This document shows, piece by piece, positions 14,998-22,900 of a DNA stretch of 32,410 nucleotides. Source of the DNA: Pseudomonas sp. (GTDB taxonomy: Bacteria; Pseudomonadota; Gammaproteobacteria; Pseudomonadales; Pseudomonadaceae); NCBI RefSeq assembly GCF_030150285.1, contig NZ_JASLGE010000026.1, positions 1 through 32,410 on the forward strand. The letters run 5' to 3'. The notes below the pieces were generated by a model. The model was not told the DNA's origin. It searched no databases and worked only from the letters and a program-made list of their open reading frames with translations. A program made the translations under genes and the position numbers. Within the stretch, counting starts at the first letter, position 1. Every line of letters begins with the position of its first letter.

Positions 14998-16053
14998 ATG
15001 AACGACAACACTAAAATTCTGATGGAGAACGCCGTGAGTACCACCACCATGACGATGATCCAGGCCCTGCGCTCGGCCATGGATGTGATGCTTGAGCGCG
15101 ACGACAACGTGGTGGTGTTCGGCCAGGACGTGGGCTATTTCGGCGGCGTATTCCGCTGCACTGAAGGGCTGCAGGCCAAATACGGCAGCTCGCGGGTGTT
15201 CGACGCACCAATCTCGGAAAGCGGCATCGTGGGGGCAGCGGTGGGCATGGGTGCCTATGGCTTGCGCCCGGTGGCTGAAATCCAGTTTGCAGACTATTTC
15301 TACCCGGCTTCCGACCAGATCGTGTCCGAAGCGGCGCGGTTGCGTTATCGCTCGGCGGGAGAATTTATCGCCCCCATGACCCTGCGCATGCCCTGCGGTG
15401 GCGGCATCTACGGTGGGCAGACCCACAGCCAGAGCCCTGAAGCCATGTTTACCCAGGTCTGCGGCCTGCGGACCGTCATGCCATCCAACCCGTATGACGC
15501 CAAAGGGCTGTTGATTGCGGCCATCGAAAACGATGACCCCGTCATCTTCCTCGAGCCTAAACGCTTGTACAACGGCCCGTTCGACGGGCACCACGAGCGC
15601 CCCGTCACGCCATGGGCCAAGCACCCGGCCAGCGCCGTGCCTGACGGTTACTACACCGTACCGCTGGACTGCGCCGCCATTGTGCGCCCCGGCACCGAAG
15701 TGACCATTTTGACCTACGGCACCACCGTGTACGTGGCCCAAGTGGCCGCCGAAGAAACCGGCATTGACGCTGAAGTCATCGACCTGCGCAGCCTGTGGCC
15801 GCTGGACCTGGACGCCATTGTCACCTCCGTGAAAAAAACCCGTCGCTGCGTCGTCGTGCACGAGGCCACCCGCACGTGCGGCTTTGGCGCCGAACTGATT
15901 GCGCTGGTGCAAGAGCACTGCTTCCACTACCTGGAGGCACCGATCGAGCGCGTAACCGGCTGGGACACACCTTACCCACATGCCCAGGAATGGGCTTATT
16001 TCCCGGGCCCGGCGCGGGTCGGTGCGGCATTGCAACGGGTCATGGAGGTTTAA
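14998..16053 (+). CDS. bkdA2: branched-chain 2-oxoacid dehydrogenase E1 beta subunit
   Basis: A 351-residue E1 beta chain forming the alpha2beta2 E1 with BkdA1. After a short variable N-terminus the conserved part begins TTTMTMIQALRSAMDVMLER and continues with FGQDVGYFGGVFRCTEGL and the FADYFYPASDQIV segment of the ThDP pocket. The C-terminal transketolase-type domain includes EVIDLRSLWPLD. The open frame extends upstream into bkdA1, but the ATG at 14998, four bases after the bkdA1 stop, gives the normal product; a second in-frame GTG lies at about 15034. It abuts bkdB directly: TAA is followed at once by ATG. Confidence 0.96.
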   Translation: MNDNTKILMENAVSTTTMTMIQALRSAMDVMLERDDNVVVFGQDVGYFGGVFRCTEGLQAKYGSSRVFDAPISESGIVGAAVGMGAYGLRPVAEIQFADYFYPASDQIVSEAARLRYRSAGEFIAPMTLRMPCGGGIYGGQTHSQSPEAMFTQVCGLRTVMPSNPYDAKGLLIAAIENDDPVIFLEPKRLYNGPFDGHHERPVTPWAKHPASAVPDGYYTVPLDCAAIVRPGTEVTILTYGTTVYVAQVAAEETGIDAEVIDLRSLWPLDLDAIVTSVKKTRRCVVVHEATRTCGFGAELIALVQEHCFHYLEAPIERVTGWDTPYPHAQEWAYFPGPARVGAALQRVMEV

Positions 16054-17346
16054 ATGGGTACGCACGTTATCAAGATGCCGGACATTGGCGAAGGCATTGC
16101 GCAAGTTGAACTGGTGGAGTGGTTTGTCAAAGTCGGCGACATGGTCAGCGAAGATCAGGTCGTGGCCGACGTCATGACCGACAAGGCCACCGTCGATATT
16201 CCGTCCCCGGTGGCGGGCAAAGTGCTGGCGCTGGGTGGGCAACCCGGCGAAGTCATGGCGGTGGGCAGCGAACTGATCCGCATCGAAGTGGAAGGAGCCG
16301 GTAACCTGCGCGAAAGCGCACAGCCTGCTGCTGAACCGGCACCGGCTGCCGCTCCCAAAGCCACGCCTAAAACCGCGCCGCAAGCCCGTGTCGAAGTCGC
16401 GGTCGTGGCGGCACCGGTGATTAACACACCGCCAGCGCCCAATCGCCCCGCGCCCGTGGCCCGTGAAGCCAACGAACGGCCACTGGCCTCGCCAGCGGTA
16501 CGTAAACGTGCCTGGGATGCGGGCATCGAGTTACGCTTTGTGGTCGGCAGCGGCCCGGCGGGTCGCGTGCTGCACGATGACCTCGACGCTTATCTGGCCC
16601 AGGACACCAGCACTCACCCTGTACCGGCCAGCGGTTACGCCCAGCGTACCGACGAGCAACAGATTCCAGTGATCGGCCTGCGCCGTAAAATCGCCCAACG
16701 CATGCAAGATGCCAAGCGCCGCGCCGCGCACTTCAGCTACGTCGAAGAAGTGGACGTCACGGCCCTCGAAGAACTGCGCGCCCAGCTCAACCAGAAGTGG
16801 GGCGACAGCCGAGGCAAACTGACCCTGCTACCGTTTCTGGTACGGGCCATGGTCGTGGCCTTGCGTGACTTCCCGCAAATCAACGTGCGCTACGACGACG
16901 AAGCCCAACTCATCACCCGCTTTGGAGCCGCCCATATCGGCGTTGCCGCACAAAGCGATGCCGGCCTGATGGTGCCGGTGATACGGCACGCCGAAACCCT
17001 GACCCTGTGGGGCGCGGCCGATGAAATTGCCCGCTTGGCCACTGCCGTTCGCACGGGCAAGGCCACCCGCGAGGAACTGACCGGCTCCACCATCACCCTC
17101 ACCAGCCTTGGCGCGTTGGGCGGGATTGTCAGCACCCCGGTGGTCAACTTGCCAGAAGTGGCGATTATTGGCGTAAATCGCATCGTCGAACGACCGATGG
17201 TGGTGAAAGGCCAGATCGTCATCCGCAAAATGATGAACCTCTCCAGTTCCTTCGACCACCGCGTGGTCGACGGCATGGACGCCGCACAATTTATTCAAGC
17301 CATGCGTGGCTTGCTCGAACAACCCGCCACCCTGTTTCTGGAGTGA
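16054..17346 (+). CDS. bkdB: branched-chain 2-oxoacid dehydrogenase E2 (dihydrolipoyl acyltransferase)
   Basis: A 430-residue E2 core protein with one N-terminal lipoyl domain (about 1-80; lipoyl Lys44 in MTDKATVD), an Ala/Pro-rich linker (about 90-140), a peripheral subunit-binding domain (about 140-180, SPAVRKRAWDAGIEL) and the C-terminal catalytic domain, with His402 and Asp406 in FDHRVVDG. It transfers the acyl group to CoA and holds the E1 and E3 subunits. The start follows the bkdA2 stop without a gap. The stop overlaps an upstream GTG of lpdV, but lpdV probably starts two bases later. All features are normal for the family. Confidence 0.96.
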   Translation: MGTHVIKMPDIGEGIAQVELVEWFVKVGDMVSEDQVVADVMTDKATVDIPSPVAGKVLALGGQPGEVMAVGSELIRIEVEGAGNLRESAQPAAEPAPAAAPKATPKTAPQARVEVAVVAAPVINTPPAPNRPAPVAREANERPLASPAVRKRAWDAGIELRFVVGSGPAGRVLHDDLDAYLAQDTSTHPVPASGYAQRTDEQQIPVIGLRRKIAQRMQDAKRRAAHFSYVEEVDVTALEELRAQLNQKWGDSRGKLTLLPFLVRAMVVALRDFPQINVRYDDEAQLITRFGAAHIGVAAQSDAGLMVPVIRHAETLTLWGAADEIARLATAVRTGKATREELTGSTITLTSLGALGGIVSTPVVNLPEVAIIGVNRIVERPMVVKGQIVIRKMMNLSSSFDHRVVDGMDAAQFIQAMRGLLEQPATLFLE

Positions 17347-17348
17347 AC

Positions 17349-18737
17349 ATGCAGCCCACTCAACACACCACGCTGCTGATTATCGGTGGCGGCCCCGGCG
17401 GCTATGTGGCGGCGATCCGCGCTGGCCAACTGGGCATTCCCACGGTCCTGATCGAAGGCCAGTCGCTGGGCGGCACCTGCCTGAACGTCGGCTGCATTCC
17501 GTCCAAGGCATTGATCCATGTCGCGGAGCAATTTCACACCACCCAGCGCTACAGCGCGCACAGCTCCCCCCTGGGCATCAAAACCCAGGCCCCGACTCTG
17601 GATATCCAGCAGAGCGTGCAGTGGAAAAACGGCATCGTTGATCGCCTGACCACCGGCGTCGGCGCGCTGCTGAAAAAGAACGGGGTCAAAGTCATCCGTG
17701 GCTGGGCGAAGATTCTCGATGGCAAGGCCGTTGAAGTGGACGGCCAGCGCATCGAGTGCGAACACCTGCTGCTGGCCACCGGTTCTCACACCGTAGACCT
17801 GCCGATTTTGCCGATTGGCGGAGCCATTATTTCGTCCACCGAGGCATTGGCACCTACCGCCCTTCCCAAGCGCCTGACCGTGGTTGGGGCCGGGTATATC
17901 GGGCTGGAGCTGGGTATTGCTTACCGCAAGCTCGGCGCAGAAGTCACCGTGGTCGAAGCCCGGGACCGTATCCTGCCCACCTATGACAAGGAACTGACAC
18001 AGCCAGTCGCTGAATCCCTCAAGGCGCTGGGCATAACCCTGTACCTTGAGCACAGCGTTGAAGGCTTCCAGGCCAGCACCAAAACCCTGTCGATGCGTAA
18101 CCATTTGGGCGACAGCCAAACCCTGGAAACCGATCAGGTGCTGGTGGCAGTCGGCCGTCGGCCGCGCACCCAAGGCTTCAACCTGGAAACCTTGGCGCTG
18201 GCCATGAACGGCGCAGCGATTCGCGTCGACAACCGTTGTCACACCAGCATGCGCAACGTCTGGGCCATTGGCGACCTCACCGGCGAACCGATGCTGGCCC
18301 ACCGAGCGATGGCTCAGGGCGAAATGGTGGCGGAAATCATTGCCGGCAAACACCGTGAATTCAGTCCCGCTGCCATTGCCGCCGTGTGCTTTACCGACCC
18401 GGAAATCGTCGTGGTGGGTAAAACCCCGGCTGAGGCCGAGGCCGCCGGGCTGGAGTGCATCAGTGCCAGTTTCCCGTTCTCGGCCAACGGCCGAGCCATG
18501 ACCCTGGAATCCAAAAGCGGTTTCGTGCGGGTTGTGGCGCGGCGCGACAACCACCTGATTGTGGGCTGGCAAGCGGTGGGGGTTGGCGTTTCAGAGTTGT
18601 CCACCGCGTTCGGTCAATCGCTGGAAATGGGCGCTTGCCTGGAAGACATCGCTGGCACCATCCACGCGCACCCGACCTTGGGCGAAGCGGTACAAGAAGC
18701 CGCGTTGCGCGCCCTTGGGCACGCGTTACACCTCTAA
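17349..18737 (+). CDS. lpdV: dihydrolipoamide dehydrogenase E3 of the branched-chain complex (LPD-Val)
   Basis: A 462-residue FAD enzyme that reoxidises dihydrolipoamide on BkdB with NAD+. The FAD dinucleotide fold IIGGGPGGYV is at 11-20, the redox-active disulfide GGTCLNVGCIPSK uses Cys44 and Cys49, the NAD fold is VVGAGYIGLELG, and the C-terminal interface has His441 and Glu446 (HPTLGE). A GTG two codons upstream is in frame, but the ATG at 17349 has TGGAG five bases away. This is the last gene of the bkd operon, and a 10-bp inverted repeat follows. Confidence 0.96.
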   Translation: MQPTQHTTLLIIGGGPGGYVAAIRAGQLGIPTVLIEGQSLGGTCLNVGCIPSKALIHVAEQFHTTQRYSAHSSPLGIKTQAPTLDIQQSVQWKNGIVDRLTTGVGALLKKNGVKVIRGWAKILDGKAVEVDGQRIECEHLLLATGSHTVDLPILPIGGAIISSTEALAPTALPKRLTVVGAGYIGLELGIAYRKLGAEVTVVEARDRILPTYDKELTQPVAESLKALGITLYLEHSVEGFQASTKTLSMRNHLGDSQTLETDQVLVAVGRRPRTQGFNLETLALAMNGAAIRVDNRCHTSMRNVWAIGDLTGEPMLAHRAMAQGEMVAEIIAGKHREFSPAAIAAVCFTDPEIVVVGKTPAEAEAAGLECISASFPFSANGRAMTLESKSGFVRVVARRDNHLIVGWQAVGVGVSELSTAFGQSLEMGACLEDIAGTIHAHPTLGEAVQEAALRALGHALHL

Positions 18738-18742
18738 AAACG

Positions 18743-18774
18743 CGTCAACGACCACACACCTGTCGTCGTTGACG
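18743..18774 (+). terminator. hairpin at the end of the bkd operon, no clear U-tract
   Basis: CGTCAACGAC (18743-18752) pairs with GTCGTTGACG (18765-18774) around a 12-base loop. It is followed only by ATCTTTGC, so termination is plausible but not classical. Confidence 0.5.
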
Positions 18775-18779
18775 ATCTT

Positions 18780-18905
18780 TGCGAGGCTACGTCCGGCGTG
18801 ATGCGGCACTCCGACGCAGTCGTCGTGATACCAGGCAGCGCAGTGTTCCTGGTAGATCCGGGACTCAGGCTTTACGATCGCTACGCAATCGGACGTAGCC
18901 TCGCA
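18780..18905. repeat. 126-nt structured element bounded by a perfect 16-bp inverted repeat
   Basis: TGCGAGGCTACGTCCG (18780-18795) is the exact reverse complement of 18890-18905. Inside, TACCAGG (18829-18835) pairs with CCTGGTA (18848-18854), and GCGT/ACGC (18796-18799 with 18814-18817) may pair as well, giving a branched fold. The right half overlaps one copy of a longer intergenic repeat (18855-18923). It could be a miniature mobile element, a REP-type cluster or a structured RNA. No coding potential is evident. Confidence 0.7.
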
Positions 18906-18923
18906 CAGTTCGGCAACTGCTAC
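18855..18923. repeat. intergenic repeat, copy A
   Basis: About 69 bp starting GATCCGGGACTCAGG and ending GGCAACTGCTAC, roughly 80 % identical to copy B at 19118-19185. The shared core TTTACGATCGCTACGCAA is, from memory, a sequence seen many times between genes in Pseudomonas genomes. Confidence 0.75.
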
Positions 18924-18954
18924 GGCACACGCCGCACGCGCTGTTGATCTTGAT

Positions 18955-19050
18955 CTACAAGCCCCTTTCGGCAGGCCGAACGTCGGGGCAAGGCCTTTTT
19001 GGTTCCTTTTGTGGCTGTTTGACAAAAGGGACTCGCTGTAAGAGCGAAAC
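18955..19050. repeat. probable genus-wide intergenic repeat segment
   Basis: The stretch around GGTTCCTTTTGTGG and GACAAAAGGGACTCGCTGTAA (written here as its two halves) recalls a family of intergenic sequences that I associate with Pseudomonas genomes, often giving spurious short open frames. It contains the complementary pieces CCTTTTGT (about 18996-19003) and ACAAAAGG (about 19022-19029), which can pair. Membership rests on memory only. Confidence 0.4.
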
Positions 19051-19117
19051 CGATAGCTCAGTTAAATGCTCGTAATGGATAGGTACCCGGTACACAAGTA
19101 GTCCGCCCCTCCTGCCA

Positions 19118-19185
19118 GATCCGGGATTCAGGGTTTACGATCGCTACGCAACCGATCGCAGCCTCGTTCCTGCGGCAACGGCTAC
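19118..19185. repeat. intergenic repeat, copy B
   Basis: Second copy of the repeat at 18855-18923, about 195 bp downstream in the same orientation. It lacks the 16-bp flanking inverted repeat of copy A, having a CTGCGGCAACGGCTAC end instead. A palindromic CCGCTAGCGG follows near 19207. Confidence 0.75.
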
Positions 19186-19300
19186 TAAACACGAACTCAA
19201 CCGCTGCCGCTAGCGGCGATCGATCGCAAAACCCCAACAACTACTGTGCGTGATGGCCTAACACCAGTAGAATCGCGCTCTTTTTTCCAGGGCGCGTGCC

Positions 19301-20686
19301 ATGACCTCTCCCAAAACGCCAATTGAAGCCGAGTCCCAGAGCAGCGAGCTGATCTTTGGTCTCGAAGACCGTCCCAAGCCGTGGGTCGGCTTTTTGGCGG
19401 CGCTGCAACACTTGCTCGCGATTATCGTGCCCATCGTCACCCCTGGCCTGCTGATTTGTCAGGCGTTGGGCGTCTCCAGCCGTGATACCAACCTGATCGT
19501 GTCGATGTCGCTGGTGATTTCCGGGATCGCGACCTTCGTTCAGTGCAAACGCTTCGGCCCTTTCGGTGCCGGGTTGCTGATTGTGCAGGGCACCAGTTTC
19601 AACTTTGTCGGCCCGTTGATTGCTGGCGGGGCGCTGATGGTCAAACAAGGCACGCCGGTCGAGGGCGTGATGGCGGCGATTTTCGGCGTGGTGATTGCCG
19701 GGTCGTTTGTCGAAATGGGCATCTCGCGCGTGTTGCCGTTTGTGAAGCGCATGATCACGCCGCTCGTCACCGGCATCGTGGTGCTGATGATTGGCCTGAC
19801 GCTGATTAAAGTCGGCCTGATCAGCATGGGCGGCGGCTTCTCGGCCATGGCCAATGGCACTTTCGCCAACGGCGAAAACTTGATGCTGTCAGGTGTCGTA
19901 CTGGCCATTATCGTGATCCTCAACCGTGTCCCGGTGGTGTGGATGCGCAGTTGCGCCATTGTCATTGCCTTGGCCGTGGGCTATGCGCTGGCGGGCTACC
20001 TGGGCCGTCTGGACTTCACTGGCATGCATCAGGCCGAACTGTTCCAGGTGCCGGTGCCGCTGCATTTTGGCCTGGGCTTTTCGTGGGCACTGTTTATTCC
20101 AATGTTGGTGATTTACCTGGTGACATCCCTCGAAGCCATTGGCGATGTGACCGCCACCAGTAAAGTCTCACGCCAACCCGTTGAAGGCCCCGTGTGGATG
20201 GAACGGATCAAGGGCGGTGTGTTGGTCAACGGAGCCAACTCGCTGCTGGCTGGCGTGTTCAACACCTTCCCCAGCTCGATCTTCGCGCAAAACAACGGTG
20301 TGATTCAGTTGACCGGTATTGCCAGCCGTCATATCGGCGTGTGGATCGCCGCCATGCTGGTGTTACTGGGGCTGTTCCCCAGTGTGGCCGGTGCGATTCA
20401 GGCAGTGCCTGAGCCGGTGCTGGGCGGTGCCGCAATGGTCATGTTCGGTGCCGTTGCCGCCTCGGGCATCAATATTCTCGCCAGCACCCACCTGGACCGC
20501 CGCGCGCTGTTGATTATTGCCGTGTCGCTGGCGCTGGGCCTGGGCGTTTCGCAAGTGCCGGAGTTCCTGGCGCACATGCCCGCCGCATTGCGGGACGTGT
20601 TGGAATCAGGCGTGGCCACCGGCGGTATCTGTGCCCTGGTGCTGAACTGGTTCCTGCCCGAGACCGAAAAAAAGCCCGCGTTGTAA
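19301..20686 (+). CDS. NCS2-family purine/xanthine-type permease
   Basis: A 461-residue, largely hydrophobic carrier of the nucleobase:cation symporter-2 family. The landmarks are His37 in TM1 (ALQHLLAI), Glu278 in TM8 (TSLEAIGDVTA) and the TM10 signature NTFPSSIFAQNNG at 321-333. The NTFP form is closer to the xanthine/urate branch than to uracil carriers, so proton-coupled xanthine, urate or related purine uptake is likely; uracil cannot be excluded. No strong ribosome site is visible before the ATG (only CCAGGG). A TAGAAT at 19268-19273 could be the -10. No purine-catabolic genes adjoin it. Two strong hairpin terminators follow. Confidence 0.9.
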   Translation: MTSPKTPIEAESQSSELIFGLEDRPKPWVGFLAALQHLLAIIVPIVTPGLLICQALGVSSRDTNLIVSMSLVISGIATFVQCKRFGPFGAGLLIVQGTSFNFVGPLIAGGALMVKQGTPVEGVMAAIFGVVIAGSFVEMGISRVLPFVKRMITPLVTGIVVLMIGLTLIKVGLISMGGGFSAMANGTFANGENLMLSGVVLAIIVILNRVPVVWMRSCAIVIALAVGYALAGYLGRLDFTGMHQAELFQVPVPLHFGLGFSWALFIPMLVIYLVTSLEAIGDVTATSKVSRQPVEGPVWMERIKGGVLVNGANSLLAGVFNTFPSSIFAQNNGVIQLTGIASRHIGVWIAAMLVLLGLFPSVAGAIQAVPEPVLGGAAMVMFGAVAASGINILASTHLDRRALLIIAVSLALGLGVSQVPEFLAHMPAALRDVLESGVATGGICALVLNWFLPETEKKPAL

Positions 20687-20698
20687 CTGGATAAAACT

Positions 20699-20732
20699 GG
20701 CAGGGTGCTTCAATGCGCCCTGCCCGCTTTTT
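20699..20732 (+). terminator. intrinsic terminator of the NCS2 permease gene
   Basis: A 10-bp stem, GGCAGGGTGC (20699-20708) against GCGCCCTGCC (20715-20724) with one T-G pair and the loop TTCAAT, followed by CGCTTTTT. Confidence 0.92.
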
Positions 20733-20734
20733 GC

Positions 20735-20762
20735 AAAAAATCCCACACTGGTGGGATTTTTT
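20735..20762. terminator. second, bidirectional-type terminator
   Basis: AAAAAATCCCAC pairs perfectly with GTGGGATTTTTT around ACTG, immediately after the first terminator. A and T tracts on both sides allow function in either direction. Confidence 0.85.
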
Positions 20763-20838
20763 ATGCCCACGACATTTCAGTTTTTCGGCGCTTGAAATAC
20801 TCTTTTCTTGTACTGCTGACATTGTCAGGTGACCCGAC

Positions 20839-21078
20839 ATGAGCACTTACGGCACACGCCTCAAACAGGAACGCTTGCGCCTTCATCTCACCCAGCAGTC
20901 TGTGGCCAGCGCTGCAGGCATCAGCCGCCCTGCGCAAAGCGCCTATGAACGGGACATTCGCCTGCCCCGTGCCGATTATTTGGCGGCTATCAGCGTGCTG
21001 GGCATGGATGTAGCGTTCATTTTGAGCGGCCGCCCATCGCACGGGCGAACCGGTAACGGCGCACTCATAGAGCAGTGA
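20839..21078 (+). CDS. small XRE-family (Cro/CI) DNA-binding protein
   Basis: 79 residues, nearly all a single helix-turn-helix domain: GTRLKQERLRLHLTQQSVA, then GISRPAQSAYERDIRLPRADYLAAISVLGMDVAFIL, the usual XRE order with the recognition helix in the middle. The last 15 residues are polar and probably disordered. The ATG at 20839 is preceded by AGGTGA. A small gene of unknown function follows within 70 bases and is likely co-transcribed. No phage or toxin gene is adjacent, so the target is unknown. Confidence 0.85.
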   Translation: MSTYGTRLKQERLRLHLTQQSVASAAGISRPAQSAYERDIRLPRADYLAAISVLGMDVAFILSGRPSHGRTGNGALIEQ

Positions 21079-21145
21079 CGGTTTGCCTGTCGTAATCAGT
21101 AACGTCTACCCTGTACGCATCACCCCTTCACCACAGGACAACGGC

Positions 21146-21490
21146 GTGACCGAGCCCGGCCCCAACCATCAAAAAGCACTCGACCTCTTCCTCAGCGAAC
21201 GCCCTGAGTTGGTGACCACACTGGCGCACCTCAACCCGCTGCAAGCCCAGGTGCAGGGCCTGACCATGAAGGCGTACCGCCAGGAACAGCTGAACGAGGC
21301 TTTTGAAGCCGAGGCCGAACGCCTGGGCCTTTTTGCCTGGGAGCTGACCTTGCAACTGACCAGCGCGACCCCGCAGGCCTACGAGGCGCAACGCCTTGAG
21401 GTGCACCGCGAAGTGGCGCAAATGGCAGGCCTGAGCTGGGCCGATTACTGTGAGATGTACGGCATTGAGGACTGCCCGTCGCCGGAGTGA
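21146..21490 (+). CDS. small hypothetical protein, possibly DUF6388-type
   Basis: A 114-residue, mostly helical cytoplasmic protein. The ALDLFLSERPEL start and the LGLFAWELTLQLT and VHREVAQMAGLSWADYCEM segments remind me of DUF6388 proteins in Pseudomonas; this was not searched. The frame is open from a TTG at 21083, but the GTG at 21146 has AGGA eight bases upstream and starts the conserved part. It probably shares a transcript with the XRE gene. Its 3' end overlaps the convergent ATPase gene by 46 bases. Confidence 0.7.
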   Translation: MTEPGPNHQKALDLFLSERPELVTTLAHLNPLQAQVQGLTMKAYRQEQLNEAFEAEAERLGLFAWELTLQLTSATPQAYEAQRLEVHREVAQMAGLSWADYCEMYGIEDCPSPE

Positions 21491-22101
21491 GCCGGCGGCG
21501 GTGGCCCATCCTGCGCCGGGCGCCAGATTTGTGTGCAGACCTTTTCCAGTAGCGCCTTGTTGTGGCTGAACACAATCAGCCCCAACTCACGGCGCTTGAC
21601 CTCTTCGAGCATCACTTGCCACACCTGCGCCTGCGTATGGGGGTCCAGTTGCGCCGTCACTTCATCGGCAATCAGGTAACGCGTGCGCGGATCCAATGCC
21701 CGCAACAAAGCGATACGTGCCAACTCCCCGCCCGACAATTCGGTAGGCCGGCGAGTCAGCCACACCGGGTTAACGGCCAGCCGCTCCAGCCAGGCAGCAT
21801 CCGGCGACCAGGCATCGCGCAGGCTTTGCCCGGTGGTGCGATACGGGTTGAAGGTGTGCTCCGGGTGTTGCGGCACCAGTTGGATCGGGCAATAGCCCGT
21901 GCTGGCCACAGGCTTGCCCCCCACCGTGATGGTGCCCGATGTCGCGGTTTGCCATTGGGCAAGCACCCGGCCCAGCGTGGTTTTGCCATACCCGCTGGGA
22001 GCACAGATGCCTTGGCGTTCGCCAGACCTGACCTGAAACGACACCGCGTCCCACAGCCGATGGCCGTTTTGCACAATGGTCAACTGCTGAACATCAAGCA
22101 T
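21445..22101 (-). CDS. ABC importer ATPase, NikE/DppF-type
   Basis: A 218-residue ATP-binding subunit. Walker A is APSGYGKT (about 34-41, first Gly replaced by Ala), followed by the Q-loop region PQHP, the signature LSGGELAR, Walker B YLIADEVTAQLD and the H-loop FSHN. It is shorter than most DppF/NikE proteins (about 260-330), mainly because it lacks the C-terminal oligopeptide/dipeptide extension. It overlaps the preceding ATPase gene by eight bases, and overlaps 46 bases of a convergent gene at its 3' end. It is the last gene of the importer operon on the minus strand. The two ATPases should form a heterodimer. Confidence 0.9.
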   Translation of the reverse strand: MLDVQQLTIVQNGHRLWDAVSFQVRSGERQGICAPSGYGKTTLGRVLAQWQTATSGTITVGGKPVASTGYCPIQLVPQHPEHTFNPYRTTGQSLRDAWSPDAAWLERLAVNPVWLTRRPTELSGGELARIALLRALDPRTRYLIADEVTAQLDPHTQAQVWQVMLEEVKRRELGLIVFSHNKALLEKVCTQIWRPAQDGPPPPAHSGDGQSSMPYISQ

Positions 22102-22900
22102 GGGCCGGGCTCTGTGGGTGCGACAGCGTTGAGGGGAAAAACTGTTGTTCGGGCAAAGCCGCCCATAACGACTGCAACCACGGGCTACCGCCCTGATTGC
22201 GCAGTGTTTGAGCGCTCACGGTTTCGTGCAACTGGCCCTGGTGCAACAACGCAATGCGGTCAGCAAAACGTGCGGCCAAGGCCAGGTCGTGGGTCACCCA
22301 CAAAATGCCGCGCCCCTGCTGGCAAAACCCCTTGAGGCTCGTCAGCAATTGGCAGGCGTGCTCGTCGTCCAGCCAGGACGTGATTTCATCCGCCAGAATG
22401 TAACGGGCCTCGCTCAACGCCGCACCACTGGCCAGTACCCGCTTGGCCATGCCGCCGGACAATCGCCGTGGAAACTCATCGACCAGCCCGGGCAACAGGT
22501 TATAGCGCTGGAGTTGCTCGGCCACCTCAGCCATGCCCAGTTGTACCCCGCTCAACTGCGCAGCGCGCAGCAACTGCGGGCCGACTTTGATCAGCGGGTT
22601 CAGCGCGCTGACGCCCTGGGGCACATAGCACAGGCTCTTGCCCCGCTGAGCGACTTTGTCCGTATCGCTTAGCCGCTGACCGTCGAGCCAGATATCACCG
22701 TGGCAACGCATGTTATCGGGCAACAGGCCCAGCGCACTTTGTAGCAACAAGCTTTTGCCCTCGCCGCTGGACCCGACCAGCGCCAGCAGTTCGCCGGGAC
22801 GAACCTCAAGGGAAATATCACTGAGTAACGGGTGCCAGGTTTTTTGGCCCAGCCAATGGTAGTGCGCAATATCGATGGCAAACCGGTCGAATGTCAGCAT
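22094..22900 (-). CDS. ABC importer ATPase, NikD/DppD-type
   Basis: A 268-residue ATP-binding subunit with Walker A GSSGEGKS, Q-loop VPQG, signature LSGGMAKR, Walker B YILADEITSWLD and H-loop THDLAL. The open frame goes back to a TTG at 22918, but the ATG at 22900 overlaps the upstream permease stop (TGATG) and has AAGGATG at a good distance, so I use it. The ATPase is cytoplasmic and pairs with the product of the next gene. The asparagine-proline segment SALNPLIKVG is typical of the peptide/nickel subfamily. Substrate cannot be read from the ATPase. Confidence 0.92.
   Translation of the reverse strand: MLTFDRFAIDIAHYHWLGQKTWHPLLSDISLEVRPGELLALVGSSGEGKSLLLQSALGLLPDNMRCHGDIWLDGQRLSDTDKVAQRGKSLCYVPQGVSALNPLIKVGPQLLRAAQLSGVQLGMAEVAEQLQRYNLLPGLVDEFPRRLSGGMAKRVLASGAALSEARYILADEITSWLDDEHACQLLTSLKGFCQQGRGILWVTHDLALAARFADRIALLHQGQLHETVSAQTLRNQGGSPWLQSLWAALPEQQFFPSTLSHPQSPAHA

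Noticed and set aside
14854..16383. 509-codon open frame antisense to bkdA2/bkdB
   Set aside because: A shadow of high-GC coding sequence. The translation is rich in His, Arg and Gly without motifs, while the sense strand encodes known enzymes.
17295..18572. 425-codon open frame antisense to lpdV
   Set aside because: Antisense shadow; lpdV has all E3 motifs.
18726..19240. Two short minus-strand frames with the shared peptide VAIV-PESRI
   Set aside because: They are translations of the two copies of an intergenic repeat; no start signals, and I take them as spurious.
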